DNA from: Linnemannia schmuckeri
Taxonomy: Eukaryota > Mortierellomycota > Mortierellomycetes > Mortierellales > Mortierellaceae
Direction of reading: 5' to 3'
Assembly: GCA_029449235.1 (NCBI GenBank)
Contig: JANATG010000009.1
Location: 1,054,001 to 1,118,000 of the forward strand
DNA: 64,000 nt
In this document: positions 49,144-60,357 of the stretch, piece by piece
Layout: each line of letters opens with the position of its first letter
Position numbering within the stretch: the stretch's first letter is position 1
Position numbers and translations under genes: made by a program
The notes under the pieces: model-generated
Told to the model about the DNA's origin: nothing
Database searches by the model: none
What the model saw: the letters and a program-made list of their open reading frames with translations, nothing else

Positions 49144-52100
49144 TCACTCGTCACATCTGCCATACCTGGATCCAACCAAATCAGGCACCTTCTTGCCATC
49201 GGCGGACCAAAGCCAACGCGAGACAGAATCAACCCATCCACGGTCCTTCTCCTGTTCTTTCGAATCCAGGCCTTCGATCCCCGAATCTCGTTCATCGTCG
49301 TCTCCTCCTATCAAATGACCGTCCTCGTTCAAGTATCCCCCTCCTAGGCCTTCTTCGCCTTTCTCGTTAGATACTTCTTGGAGCTTGTGGACTCCTGGGG
49401 TTGAACCACGTCGACTTCTCAAGACCGCGCGTTCCTCTTCCAAGGATGTTGAAGAATGACAAGAGTCAGTCTTGGACTTGTACTGGATCGGCGAAGAAGA
49501 ACACGACGAAGTTGTAACACTAAAATGAGGCGGTGATGTCGAACTGGTCTCGTGTTCAAACTTGATCTCACGCGCCAGTGGAGAAGACGCCGAGTGAGGC
49601 GGACTCTTGTAAGCAGTGCTAGGCGATATCAATCCTCCTGTCGCTACACCAACGAAACTATTCGTGATCGACGACAGGATAGGTCGAACATGATATCCAC
49701 CTGTATTCGATGGTGTCTCGACTTGAGAATCTGCGAGGACCAACGTCCTTGTCTCTGGGTCCAAATGAATTGTAGTCTCGGGCTGGACTATACTGGCCGA
49801 AACGGTCGTGGCTGCAGTTCCTGCGCTCGGGTGGAGAGAAGGGCGAGGTGGTTTGGTATACCACCACTCCAAGTTTGCATCCGACTCTGAACAGTCGCTG
49901 CTGATAGAGGCCGCATCCCAATTATCATCTCGATCATGGTCTTTGTCCCAGACAGGTTTGAAGGGCGCCTTGCTATGCACCAGGACCGGACTCCGGATTA
50001 CGGGAGCGATGACTTTGGGTGTACTCCATGGCGCAGAAGATCCAGTTGATCCTGTGGACGACGGAGGCGTCCGGTTCTGTATCTGACCTGACCCATTCCC
50101 TGATGTAGCAGTAGTAGTAGCAGTTGATGTCGAGGTCGATATGGACGTCAAAGTCGAAGTCGGTGACGCGGTAGCAGTCTCAGAAGCCGGATCCGTAAAA
50201 TTAAACGCTGGTCGAGAAGATCCATTCCTTACCGGCGAGAGCTTCAACGTCGAGAAGAAGGGCGGCGAGATCTGAACACTATTGGGCCCCTCATGGTTCT
50301 TGTACTTGAGCAAGATGGCTCGGTTAGGGAGACTGTCCAAGGTCGGGAGCGGAGACTGTTGGGCCAATGCCGGGGAGAATTGAACCCGAATCCCGAAATC
50401 CTTGTCGAATACTGTGTGAAGTTTGTCCTTGCATGCCTTGTCGATCTCGTTCTTTGTGAGTGAGATTGCGTTTTCGTTGCTGTCAATGAACGTCGTGTTG
50501 AAAAAGAAGTGGCACAAGTGGCACTAGAAGGAGTTAACACAAAATAAAACGAGAAAAGGTTAGTTCTACTGCACAAAACTTGTTGCTTCATGTGCAAAGA
50601 AAATCAGGCAAGAAAAAAGGAGAGGGAATACTTGCTCTTTTGTACGGACTGTCGTACCAAAGCATCATCTTGACATCACCTGCAAGCACAATCTTGTCAG
50701 AGATGCTGATCCGGAGCTGCTGCTTTTGACCATCTACTTTGCACTGTAATAAAAAAATTGCTATGAGTACCTATCAAGGTTGAAAGGCCAGAATATATCC
50801 TATGGTAGAACACAGCCTACAGTAAACAAGTCACTTACGTGCTGAGGGACGGACTCGTATATTTTGACATCGCTGGACATGATGGTGAGAATAAGATATT
50901 TCGATGATGACTCGACGTTTAGTAATGGCTTGGGTATAGTGTCGATGACTAATTCCTGTAGGACCAACAGACGCGGGTCGTAGTTGAGTGTCCTGGATTC
51001 TAAAAACTGCTCATAGTAACGGATGTATCGAAGCTGACTCGGAATAGTTACGCCCTGAATCCGTACACAAATTAAAAGCACCGAAATAGACATTTATCGT
51101 TGTCCCATAGTCATTGACGATTGACAAAGCAAAAAAGAAAGGAGGAGTTCGTTAGTTCAAGGTAAGTCGCATGCAAAGCATATGCATTACGATTATGAAG
51201 ACGGGAGCTTTGCTGGTAAACTTACACATCCGTCAAGGGTTCGCTTTTGTCCATAGAGTTGAATGGCCTCTTCTGCGGTCGCCCCACAATGAACGAGGAA
51301 TGAGCAGATCATAACTCCTGTACGCCCCTTTCCTGCCTTGCAATGAATGGCGACCACATTCCCGGATGTCGTATGGAGCCAGTCTGATACGTCCTCGCAG
51401 AAGGGGTGGATGAGTTGAAAAGGGGGCGGTGAATGATCCGGGAAGGGGAATTGAGCCACTAGAACGAAAAGATAACATACTGTCAGTTGACCATTGGCAG
51501 AGATATGAATTGAGTTTGCTTCTGTTTAGTAGACGTGTATTCTTTTGTGTATACCTCGTCCATGAAACCGCTGGTCTGAATACGATCTCTCTGAGCAACT
51601 ATTTGTTTATGGCAAAGATATGGTTAGCCGACAGTGAGAGAAGGTACATGGTATGAACTGAACTGCAGGTGGGACTATCTGGCGAAGCGATATATTATCT
51701 ATTATGTGCAGATCAGGAGAAACAGTGGCACGTCATGGACACAATGCGTGGAAAAAAAAGAAGGGAAAAGGGTCTATTTTTCTGTGACAAGTCCCTCGGT
51801 CTGCAGTGTGTCGGTGTGTAGGTCAGTCCATCACACGCCCCCTCCCCCTTTTCCCTTTGTCGTCGGTGTTTATTTGTTTGTATATGGCATGGGATGATAA
51901 TTCCCCTCAGTCAGTCAGTTCTCAGCTCAGTCAGAGTCAGGTAAGTACATATCGAGATGACCAACAGCCTCGCCCCTTTTGGGGGTGTCACTCGTTTCTT
52001 TTTCTTTCTTCATATTCGTTTCCTTACAGATTGTAGACCTTGTATGCTGCCTCGTGACGAGAGTCGAGGAACCTTGCAGATAAAAAGAAGTGAGGAAGAG

Positions 52101-52711
52101 GATGTTAGTATTCATAAAAAAAAAGTAGCGAGTGGCCGTGGGTTTAAAGAGTCGTGGGCTGTGGGTGGTGCGTATGTTTCGTTATGTCATCTCCTGTTGG
52201 AGGCAAAACAAGAACTAAGCAATTGCGAGCAACGTTCGACAATGACAATGAACAAAAATCACGCTAGGGCTGCAGTGGGCTTTGAGGGGGTCAAAAGTGA
52301 AAGAAAATATGGGATGACACCACCCCTCCCCGCTTCCACTCCTTTTCCTTCGTGAACACTTCGACTTTAGACTTACTTTTCAACATCGCTCATTGGGTTG
52401 CGATAGAAAGCTTCGAGGGACTTTGACGGATATCCCATGGCAATCAGCGAGTTTGTGATATAGGTCAGATCCAGGTCCAAGCCAGCCTCCTTGTCGATAT
52501 AGCGGCGCTAATTAGTGTTTTATTATCAGGCAACATGCAGATCAAAAGGTGGGAAGAAAAGGTTGTTTCGAGGTATGAAGGAAGGCGGGAAGAATGCGTG
52601 AGTAAAAAACGAGAGCGATTATGTGCGCAAGTGGATGGTCCTTGCTCAAAAAAAAATAAAGGTGAATGTGCTCACCTTTTGCTTGGAAACGGCATGGCGA
52701 AGCAGATTCAT
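49144..52711 (-). CDS. PTEN: PTEN phosphoinositide 3-phosphatase
   Basis: Removes the 3-phosphate of PI(3,4,5)P3 at the inner membrane and so opposes PI3-kinase. Eight exons in coding order: 52711-52676, 52507-52377, 52072-52028, 51598-51555, 51458-51226, 51054-50839, 50743-50636, 50523-49144; phases fit and give 730 residues. The N-terminus MNLLRHAVSKQKRRYIDKE gives a basic PIP2-binding motif. General-acid Asp is D93 in FPDHSPP. The P-loop HCKAGKGRTG spans 124-133, with nucleophile C125 (human C124). TI-loop residues VTIPSQLRYIRYY follow. The C2 domain runs from about 200 to 320 and ends near LTKNEIDKACKDK. The last 410 residues are a Ser/Thr/Pro-rich tail longer than in animals. The tiny first exon was placed by homology and a good GTGAGC donor. 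The intron before the last exon is GC-AG. Confidence 0.95.
50524..50635 (-). other. GC-AG intron in PTEN
   Basis: The minus-strand exon ends AAAAGA and the intron starts GCAAGT, a perfect match to the GC-donor consensus; it ends TTCTAG and is 112 bases, phase 0. Using the nearby GT inside GCAAGT would shift the frame and destroy the conserved C2-domain segment CHLCHFFFNTTF. Confidence 0.75.
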
Positions 52712-53062
52712 TCACAAAAGAAAAGTGTAAAGTCCCTTGGACCAAACACTCACAGAGAGAAAAAGGAAGGTGTTGTGTGAAAAGGCGAAGGGAGGGCAAG
52801 AGAAAAACGAAAACGATGGTTGAAGTGGAACTAGAAACGAGGGAAGAAAACTGCTGCGATTGGAGGGCAAGAGCGTGTTTGGGTGAAGAGTGAGAGGACG
52901 ACTGTGGGATTGACGTAAACAGCGGCGATTGATTGGATTATGAGTGTAGGGAGCAAGAGTAAAGAGGGTATGGATGGAGAGAGAGAGAGAGGTAGGCAGG
53001 GTATGTGAGGCAAAAGTCGTCTTTGTGAGTTATTGAAGAAATGAAAAAAAGAGTCAGAGAAA

Positions 53063-53103
<41 letters not shown>

Positions 53104-53919
53104 ATGATGTAAAAGTGGAGAAAAGGATGAAAAGCGACGAAAAGGGGAAGTGGTGGTGGTGGCTGACATCAACCCACGTTCTGCCTGCAAAGTAGCCAAG
53201 GCAGCAGAGTGAAAATGGACAAGCTGAATAACGACTGTAGAGCAGGTGGGTGAAAAAGGGGTGGAAGAGGCGGTCGATTATGGAAATGAGAGACATGAGC
53301 AACTAAGCCCAGTCATCTTCCCCCGAGGAGATGGCAAATATTTGCAAGGGCTAGAAGAGGAGAAGAGGAGAATGAGCTTGGCTACTCGACATGATCACAG
53401 GCAAGGAAGAAGGATAAAGAGGTCCATGCGTGGTGTAGCAAGTAGATACTAAGTAGTAAGAGACAAAAGAGAGGCAACTGAAGCGCACTGTTACATCTGG
53501 TTCATGCATTGGATGCATGTGTTGATTCTCGATCTCTCTCAGTTGGCGTGTGTCCAGCGTATGGGTGGTGTTTAGCAGATGTGGACTGTGTATGTGAACC
53601 ATGCTGTGTCCCCAATGGTTGGTGATAGACATACCATTGCCCCCAATTGCTTATTTCTTCCCTTTCCCTTGTGTTTGTATCTCCTTCACTTTCCCGTCTG
53701 TACACCATCCATACACCATCCACCCCAGGCTCATCTTTTTTTTTTTATTCATCCCGCCCTTCCCTTCCCTTCCCATCCTTCATAAGCATCGCCGCCTACT
53801 TTTTCTTATTTTGACACTTTTTTCGACCTTTTTTTTTATTCTTGTCCTTGTCCTTGTTCTCTCCTTTTCTCTCTGCTCTTTCCTCCCACCCTCCACCCAT
53901 ACAACCATACCCATCGACC
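52712..53919. promoter_or_regulatory. Divergent upstream region PTEN / EI24-like
   Basis: 1.2 kb between divergent starts. Positions 52712-53130 are purine-rich on the + strand (pyrimidine-rich for PTEN) and 53640-53915 are pyrimidine-rich on the + strand (for the EI24-like gene), so each gene has a C/T-rich leader on its own sense strand. No further coding sequence was recognised. Confidence 0.45.
53067..53104. repeat. GAGAGT microsatellite
   Basis: Six tandem copies of the 6-base unit GAGAGT (read as GTGAGA), within the purine-rich leader region of PTEN. Confidence 0.75.
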
Positions 53920-55367
53920 ATGGCACACAAACCTCGTCTCCTCTATCCTCTCAAGGGAATCACGTACTTCCTCTCAAACCCCGGTCTCTGGCCTCGTGTT
54001 ATCATCCCCTTCTTGATCCTCGCCGCCATTACAATCACCCTTCTCGTCCTTGCATTCGCCTACCTCCTTCCCCTCCAAGTTGACTTCTTCACAGACCACT
54101 CTTGGCCCTCATGGCTCGCCTACACCGTCGCTGTCATCCTCACCTTGATCGAGGCTGCCCTCGGAGCCCTCATTGCCTACCTTGCACTCATGCCCCTCTG
54201 GGAAGACGGTAAGGCACAGACTGATTCACGCACATTTCTTGCACAGGAGAACAAGCGAAAAGTTTACCCATGGATGTGGAAGACGGAGATACGAGGAAGC
54301 CAAAAATAATTTCCTGACCACTATCTTTCTTTCTTTTTCAACTGATGAATTGTAGCATTGTTTGACGCCGTGTTGAGGAGTAGGAAACTGGGATACATCA
54401 TTGACGCTGCCCATGGCGACTACCGCTCGTGCCTTCAAGGAGTCCTTGGAGGCATCTACATTATTGCCTTCCAGTCCGTTGTCCTCTTGGTCTTCCAGGT
54501 ACCAAATGAACCCCTATCCTCTCCAAAACGATACACTCTAGCTTTTGCCCTATTCGTCTTAGTCCCATTTGTCTGAAAAGAACACAATGTATTAACAGCA
54601 TACCTCTCTTTCACATTGTTAAATACATATAGGTTGTGTCATTGGTTGTACTTCTCCCTTTGCATGCGGTCCCTATTGTAGGAACTGTTGTCTACTGTTA
54701 CCTCAATGGCTGGGTCCTCTCTTTTTCTAAGCGCATTCATTACGATGTCGAGCTATGCAAGCTAGGGTAAGGACAAAGCAAGGGCTTGGCGCTTTTTTTT
54801 CCAATTTCTATTATTGTTCTTTTGTCTAATTTGCTTATCAAACCTGCTGACTGACACAACTCAAAACCATCAATTGAACTGTCCCTTCGTGCTTTACTTT
54901 AGAGTGAACCAGTCAAGAAAGTATGCATGGAAACACCGGGCAGAGTTTTGCGAGTTTGGTGCCGTGGCCGTGCTGCTCGAGATGACGCCCGTGCTCAACC
55001 TCTTGTTCTTCTGGACCAACGTCGTCGGTAAGTAAAATGAAACAAATCATGCCCAACAACAGCCTAATTTGAATGGACGTCCTAACAAGTCATTTCACCA
55101 TCCACTTTTGATTTAGGTGCTGCACTTTGGGTGGCTGATGAAATTGAGGAGGCAAGGAGACAGGATCGTTTGGCAAACAGGGCCGCCAATAGTCAGGATT
55201 CGCACTATGTCACCTTCCGCCCTTACGACTCGACTCTCCCAGGCTTGCCTACAGAGCCTCTGCTTGGCAGCCACCCATACGACACCTATGGAGGGGCTCC
55301 TCAGCAGCAGCAACCTCCTCAATACCAGGCGAAGCAGCCTCAACAGGCAACCCCTGCCCGTTACTAA
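53920..55367 (+). CDS. EI24/CysZ-like multi-pass membrane protein
   Basis: Five exons, 53920-54208, 54356-54498, 54633-54766, 54903-55027, 55117-55367; phases fit and give 313 residues. Hydrophobic helices include VIIPFLILAAITITLLVLAF, LAYTVAVILTLIEAALGALI, GVLGGIYIIAFQSVVLLVFQ, SLVVLLPLHAVPIVGTVVY and AVAVLLEMTPVLNLLFFWTN. The N-terminal GITYFLSNPGLWPRVIIP and the MTPVLNLLFFWTNVVGAALWVADE region fit the EI24 domain, shared by animal EI24 (ER, autophagy), bacterial CysZ and the yeast Rrt8/Lds spore-wall proteins. The C-terminal 60 residues are soluble, with Gln/Pro-rich sequence. The exact substrate or role is unknown. The fungal Rrt8-like group is the nearest guess. Confidence 0.75.
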
Positions 55368-55517
55368 ACAGAAAAATGCTGCTGTTGTTTTATCAAGCGC
55401 GGGCAAGGGGTTTGACACGCAGAATAATGAATGACAGCAATATCTTTTCTTCATCTTCATGCGCAGAAATGCTTTGAGTCCAGGCCCTTCGCTTTCATAT
55501 CATCCTGTCATCTAAAA

Positions 55518-55523
55518 AATAAA
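55518..55523 (+). terminator. Poly(A) signal of the EI24-like gene
   Basis: AATAAA, 151 bases after the stop at 55367 and within the convergent 3' region shared with the GCR1_C gene. Confidence 0.4.
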
Positions 55524-55664
55524 TGCATTGATTCTGACTTCTTTTCCGTGTCTTTTTAGTGCGAGATTGCAAGTAGATTGGTGAATTAAAGGTATGACTG
55601 AGGATTACTGAGCAAAAGAGAGGATGAAAAAAAAAAAAAAAAAAAGAAAAGCAAAGCAAAGAAG

Positions 55665-56405
55665 CTAGTTGAGGGTGCTAAGAAACTTTACAAGACTGCC
55701 GGCTTGATGAATCTCCTCCTCAATACTGTGTCGTGCCATTCGCACACGCGGGGCAACGGGACCAGTAGAGTGTCGAACCAAGTCCAGGAACCGTCTCATA
55801 ACCTTCTTCTCTCGAGAGAAGGTAGTCTTGCGCGCTCCAATCAAGCGACGGCGCCAGTGATGATGGCTGGTCTCGAGGGCCCACACTGAAGGTCGACCGC
55901 CAGTGTCCGATATGATCCACTTGTCAAAGATAAGTCGAAACGACTTGGGGAAGCCTGGATAGTTCTTGGCAGCGGCAGTGGCGGTGGTGGTGGCGATATC
56001 AGCGGGGGTTGGTTGACGGTAGGAGCGTGCAACGATATCGAACGCCGCGTCAATACCCTCCTCCTTGAAGAGAACAGAGAACCTGCCCGCACCTGCTCCC
56101 TCGTCTTCTCCTCTCCCCTCCTTCTTCTCCTCGTGCTCCGCGGCCTCAACATCCATATCCCCAGCCTTCTCAAACTCCTCCTGAGCCTCTTCAAAGTCCT
56201 CTTGTGCCTCGTGAGCTTGTTCTTGACGTGGTCGGACAAGTGTACGAGCTTGAAGGTCGGCAATATACGCTGCTTGATGGTGGACAGCGTTCTCCAGGTG
56301 GATGATGCGATCCTCCAGTTCTTGGTTCCTGGCTTCTGTTCGTCCAACCATTTCTGTCAGGGTGTGGACGCTCTCCATGAGTTTCTCCAGCGTCTGTTTG
56401 GCCAT
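55665..56405 (-). CDS. GCR1_C-domain DNA-binding-type protein
   Basis: Single exon, 246 residues from the ATG at 56405 (MAKQTLEKL); an in-frame ATG at 56462 would add 19 residues of poor quality. Residues about 1-55 form a coiled coil (VHTLTEMVGRTEARNQELEDR). An acidic Glu-rich linker follows. Residues about 152-212 (SFRLIFDKW..GRPSVWALETSH..WRRR....FSREKKVMRRF) fit the GCR1_C pattern: W spacing, PS-x-x-x-LE, WR, and F-S-R-x-K-x-V. This fold binds DNA in yeast Gcr1 and also appears in Crypton-type transposon proteins. No tyrosine recombinase is attached here, so it is either a small host factor or a domesticated fragment. It lies between the convergent EI24-like gene and ATG22. Confidence 0.7.
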   Translation of the reverse strand: MAKQTLEKLMESVHTLTEMVGRTEARNQELEDRIIHLENAVHHQAAYIADLQARTLVRPRQEQAHEAQEDFEEAQEEFEKAGDMDVEAAEHEEKKEGRGEDEGAGAGRFSVLFKEEGIDAAFDIVARSYRQPTPADIATTTATAAAKNYPGFPKSFRLIFDKWIISDTGGRPSVWALETSHHHWRRRLIGARKTTFSREKKVMRRFLDLVRHSTGPVAPRVRMARHSIEEEIHQAGSLVKFLSTLN

Positions 56406-57031
56406 GGTGAGTTGAATGAGTGATGAATGAGTGAGAGATCGTTGGTATATGGGAAGTGTCAAATTGGGTCAAATCGTGACAAATTGTGCCAAATTTTTGG
56501 TCCATGGGGTATCGACGAGTTTCAATGTTCAAACGAGGAGAAACTGCGTCTCTTCCTTTGAATCTGGTAAGTTGCAAAGGGTCAAAACAAAAACAGTTAG
56601 GTATGACAAGGCGCAAAAGAAAAAAAAACAATTGACGAAAGGACTGCACTGCCGCAAGAAATAGAAAGAAAGAACATTAAACTGGATTGCAATGGCAATA
56701 CCAATAAAAGAAGAGGTTTTATCGCTCAAATAGTCATGACAGTGAAAAGAGAAGAAAGACTATCATGGATCGAATTTACAAGCAACGTAATGAAAAGTAC
56801 GATGGTTGAGAACGGAAGCAAAGACGTTGATCAGAAATGACGATCGCGGTGTCAAAAAAAAAGGGAAGCAAGTTAAGGTCAAGTCGAAGTGAGTCCAAGT
56901 GAAGTTTTTTATTTCTGCTCTTTTGTGTGTTTGTGTTCGTTTGGGTATCGTTCTCATTGGATGCAGAATGGTTTCCTGATGATTTCACAGATTTACAGAG
57001 TGAGGGAAGTCCCGGTTTAGTGTCCCCTGAC
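56406..57031. other. Intergenic region GCR1_C gene / ATG22
   Basis: 626 bases that hold the leader of the GCR1_C gene and the 3' end of ATG22. A/T-rich, with no coding sequence. Four TGTGCC/TGTGAC-like AAAT steps occur near 56460-56500 without clear meaning. Confidence 0.45.
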
Positions 57032-60000
57032 CTACAAGTCTAGCAAAACACTCCTCGCCAGGAAGGGACTCTCTCCAACTTCGGTGATAGTGATGGGCGG
57101 GATGGATGCCAAAAGTCGTCGCTTGGCCTCCTGATCAGCAGTATACCGTGTCGCCTCATCCTTACCCTTGTTCATATCGACCGTGAAGAGTAGAGCCCCA
57201 CCAACAATGAACAGTACGAATGGGAACCAGAACCCTGGTCGAAACTCTCCAGTCAGTGCCTGAATTGCTCCCGTTGCAAATGGTCCGATCCTATATTATG
57301 TGTGAGATGGAATTGTAGAAAGAAAAAACGTATACATTAGGACTTTTGAGGGCACGTTGGCTTTTTGAGCAGAAACCATATAGAAAGATAAGCGCGTTCC
57401 TTACCAAGAAGATCCTTTGTCGGCAAGTTGGAAGAGACTGAACCACTCATTCTCCTCGCCCTCGGGGCATAACTCTGCCATCATGACCCTGGCAACCCCA
57501 AAGAACGTACTAATAATCAGCCCCAAATAAACAACCGATACCCACACTTCCCAGTCCTGGCGCAGCCCATAAACAGTCGAGAAATAAGGCGTAATAACAA
57601 AATAGGCTGTCAAGGTAGCATAAAGCCCCAGGGTCAACATCACCATAAACTTTGTCGACAGTTTCCAGAACCGACGGATTATCAGAAAGATATAAGTCCC
57701 GAAAAAGCTGACGGACGAGAGGGCGATGGTTATCATGAGGGACTCTGTGTGGGAGAACTTGAGCTCTTGGTAAGTGATCACGTAGAGGAGGGCTGTTACT
57801 GTGTTAATCCCGTCTGAGAGGAGAAACCATGCGAGGATGAATTTTGTGATCTGAGAGAGCTGCCGCATTGCCTTGACCGTCTTGAAATCTAGTGGTGTGG
57901 GCAAGACTCGCGCGTCAGGTTACGTGTCATCATGAAATGTACGCGTCGCGCCTCGTCCACATAGAAAACCGTAAGCTAAAACATACTTTTGCTCCAAGAG
58001 TAAGTAATCCAGTTTTGGCCCTCTGGCAGGGGCGGTCCAGGCCTAGCATTGAGCCAGGGCAAAACAGCCATCGTCCAAACTAACCACCAGACGCCCGTAA
58101 ACGCAATCGCGATCTGCACACTCAACAATGACTCATTCATTCCCACCGAGATGCCAATACAGAACCCCTGCACAATCACAGTCCCAACAATCCCGGCACC
58201 AGCACACCAAGCTGACAGATCATTCGATACCTGCTCCTCAATTTTGCGCTGCTCGCTCACCAAGGCCGAATGGTTAGTTTCTGTAGGGCTGATCAACGCG
58301 CTTCCGTAGGGGTAATAATGAGAACTCATTCTGTGGCTGGCGCCAAAGAAATCCTTGTTCTTCTCATCCATTTCCTGCAAGGTCAAGTGTGCCTCGACTC
58401 GATCCTGGGCTTCCAGAACCTTTGGGTGGACTCGAACATAGATGGGTAAGAAGGCGTTTGTGAAGACTGATGAAGCATTGTAACATGCCCATCCGAGGGG
58501 CGACAGGACTAATGCCATCCAGAAGAGTGAAGGTGATTGGATCATGAAGAACGATATTGAGGTCATACATCCCAGAATCGCAAACACTGCCAGTAGTCGT
58601 TTCCTGTATGCTAGATAGTGGATATTGTAGTTATTGTTGTTTTTTTCAAGAAGGACGAATAGTAAGGAGATTAAGAATAAAACACAAAAGAGGTGTCAAT
58701 CATTTGAGTTTATCCCTGCGGCAGTTTGTGGTTCACCTCTTTTTTTGTGTTATGAATACGTGCATTATTCTGTCATCCACGATAGTCCATCGTCATTAGT
58801 GATATACTTATTTCGGGGTGACTCACCTCCATGGTCAGCAATGGCAGCAACAGACAGCGAGACGACAAAGGAGATGACGGCCGAGAAACTGGACACATAG
58901 AGCGAGATGGTTCCAGGATCTAGATAGTGATTCCCAAAGATGTGCATGACGCACTTGTAGTCCGGCTCTGTGATGTCGCAGGGTTGTGTCAAGTTGGCTG
59001 CCTCAACTCCGTTCATCGCTGCTACATCCTGAACCAATAGTGGGACCAAAAGGACGGCACTAACCCATCCATACCCGCAGTACCTGTGAAGTTAACGATG
59101 AAGGAAATAAGATGAAAGATGAGAATCAAGGGTGAATAACTAAAGAAAAAACAATGTACGGGGATGAACAGGCATTATGTTTTTCAGTTCTTTGTGCTGT
59201 CACGAGCCCAAACGAATTGGGAGACACGGAGAAAAGTAAAGAGAAAACAAAGTAAGAGAGCTCTTCCTTCTGTCCTTGACCGTTGGAGAAAAAATAGTCC
59301 AAAAACCCCCCCCCCCAGGAGTGTTTCGCTGGGCAGTGGTGGTACTCTTCTTCTCATCCATCCTATTGTGGATCTGTCGGCAATTGCTCGTGTCACGGTC
59401 GTCGTGTGAAAGATTTTGCAAAACTGGAAGTCGTAGAAATCATGGAAGTTAACAGCATGTGTATTGTTACTTACGTTGCGTTTTGAAGATACTTTCATAA
59501 TGAGAACAACCATTGAATAGAGGGAGAGAAAGAGATGAGGGGAAGAAGATGAGTCTACTAGGGTTTCAAAATGCGTCTTGCTTGTCGCATGAAAATTGCA
59601 TCCATGTCTCCATGATCGGGCGATCTATTTCGTTTATCTTCCTTCCTTCCTTTCTTACCCAAGCACGGACTTCTGTCTGTTTTAAGGCAATGACCCTAGG
59701 TAGCCCTCCTTCTTCCGAGTGCGCTGTCGAGGGTAGTGGAGAAAGCGATGCAGGTGCTGCTACACTCCTTGTCCTTGACCGCGATCGTGAACTGTTTTGG
59801 TTGGACGATCGTGGAGACGAAGACAGCGTCGAATGGGATGATGGTGTTCGCTGTCCCTCTCGAGTACAAGTGTCTGACATGTAAATGCCTTGGGGTATCG
59901 TGAGTGGTGCCAGTACAGCTGAAGCGCCGTAGCTGTCTAGTTCGAATTTGAACCTCCTGCTGTCAATGTTACTGTAGGGTGTGGTAGGGCTGGTGGTATT

Positions 60001-60357
60001 GATATCATCATCGTTGCTGAAGGATGATTCGTTGTTGAGGAGGGTCTGTTGGCTTGGTTGATGGGTAAGTTGACGTCTATAGCGACGACTGCTGTGTGTG
60101 TGAGAGGGCGAAGACGATTTCCTTTGTGATTGAAACTGTGATTGGTGTTGTCTTGATGGTGGTGGCGATGATGTTGCTGTGGTTGCTAGCGTACTTGGTG
60201 ATGGAGACTTATTCTTGCTTTTGGATGGACGACTACTATTGCTGTTGACCTTATTGCTATTAGGAGTGCTGGTGCTGCGAGAGGTGTTGATGGTAGAGCG
60301 GGTGTTGGAGGAAGGAAAATTGGAGGTAGAAGTCGACCGAGTCTTTCTGCCTGTCAT
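57032..60357 (-). CDS. ATG22: Atg22, vacuolar amino-acid exporter (MFS)
   Basis: Exports leucine and other amino acids from the vacuole after autophagic breakdown. Exons in coding order: 60357-59659, 59083-58827, 58610-57987, 57888-57405, 57290-57032, about 773 residues. The first 220 residues are Ser/Thr-rich and disordered. Family landmarks are EVRAW at the end of exon 1, YCGYGWVSAVLLVPLLV, SAVISFVVSLSVAAIADHGAYRKRLL, LSPLGWACYNASSVFTNAFLP, FILAWFLLSDGINTVTALLYV, ELKFSHTESLMI, FQLADKGSSWIGPF and a C-terminal helix. The tail TEVGESPFLARS is a possible sorting region. Problem: the exon 1 donor (TGG|GTAAGA) and exon 2 acceptor (CACAG|GTACTG) are the only good sites but leave the frame one base out, although W then Y are expected side by side. 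Confidence 0.88.
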
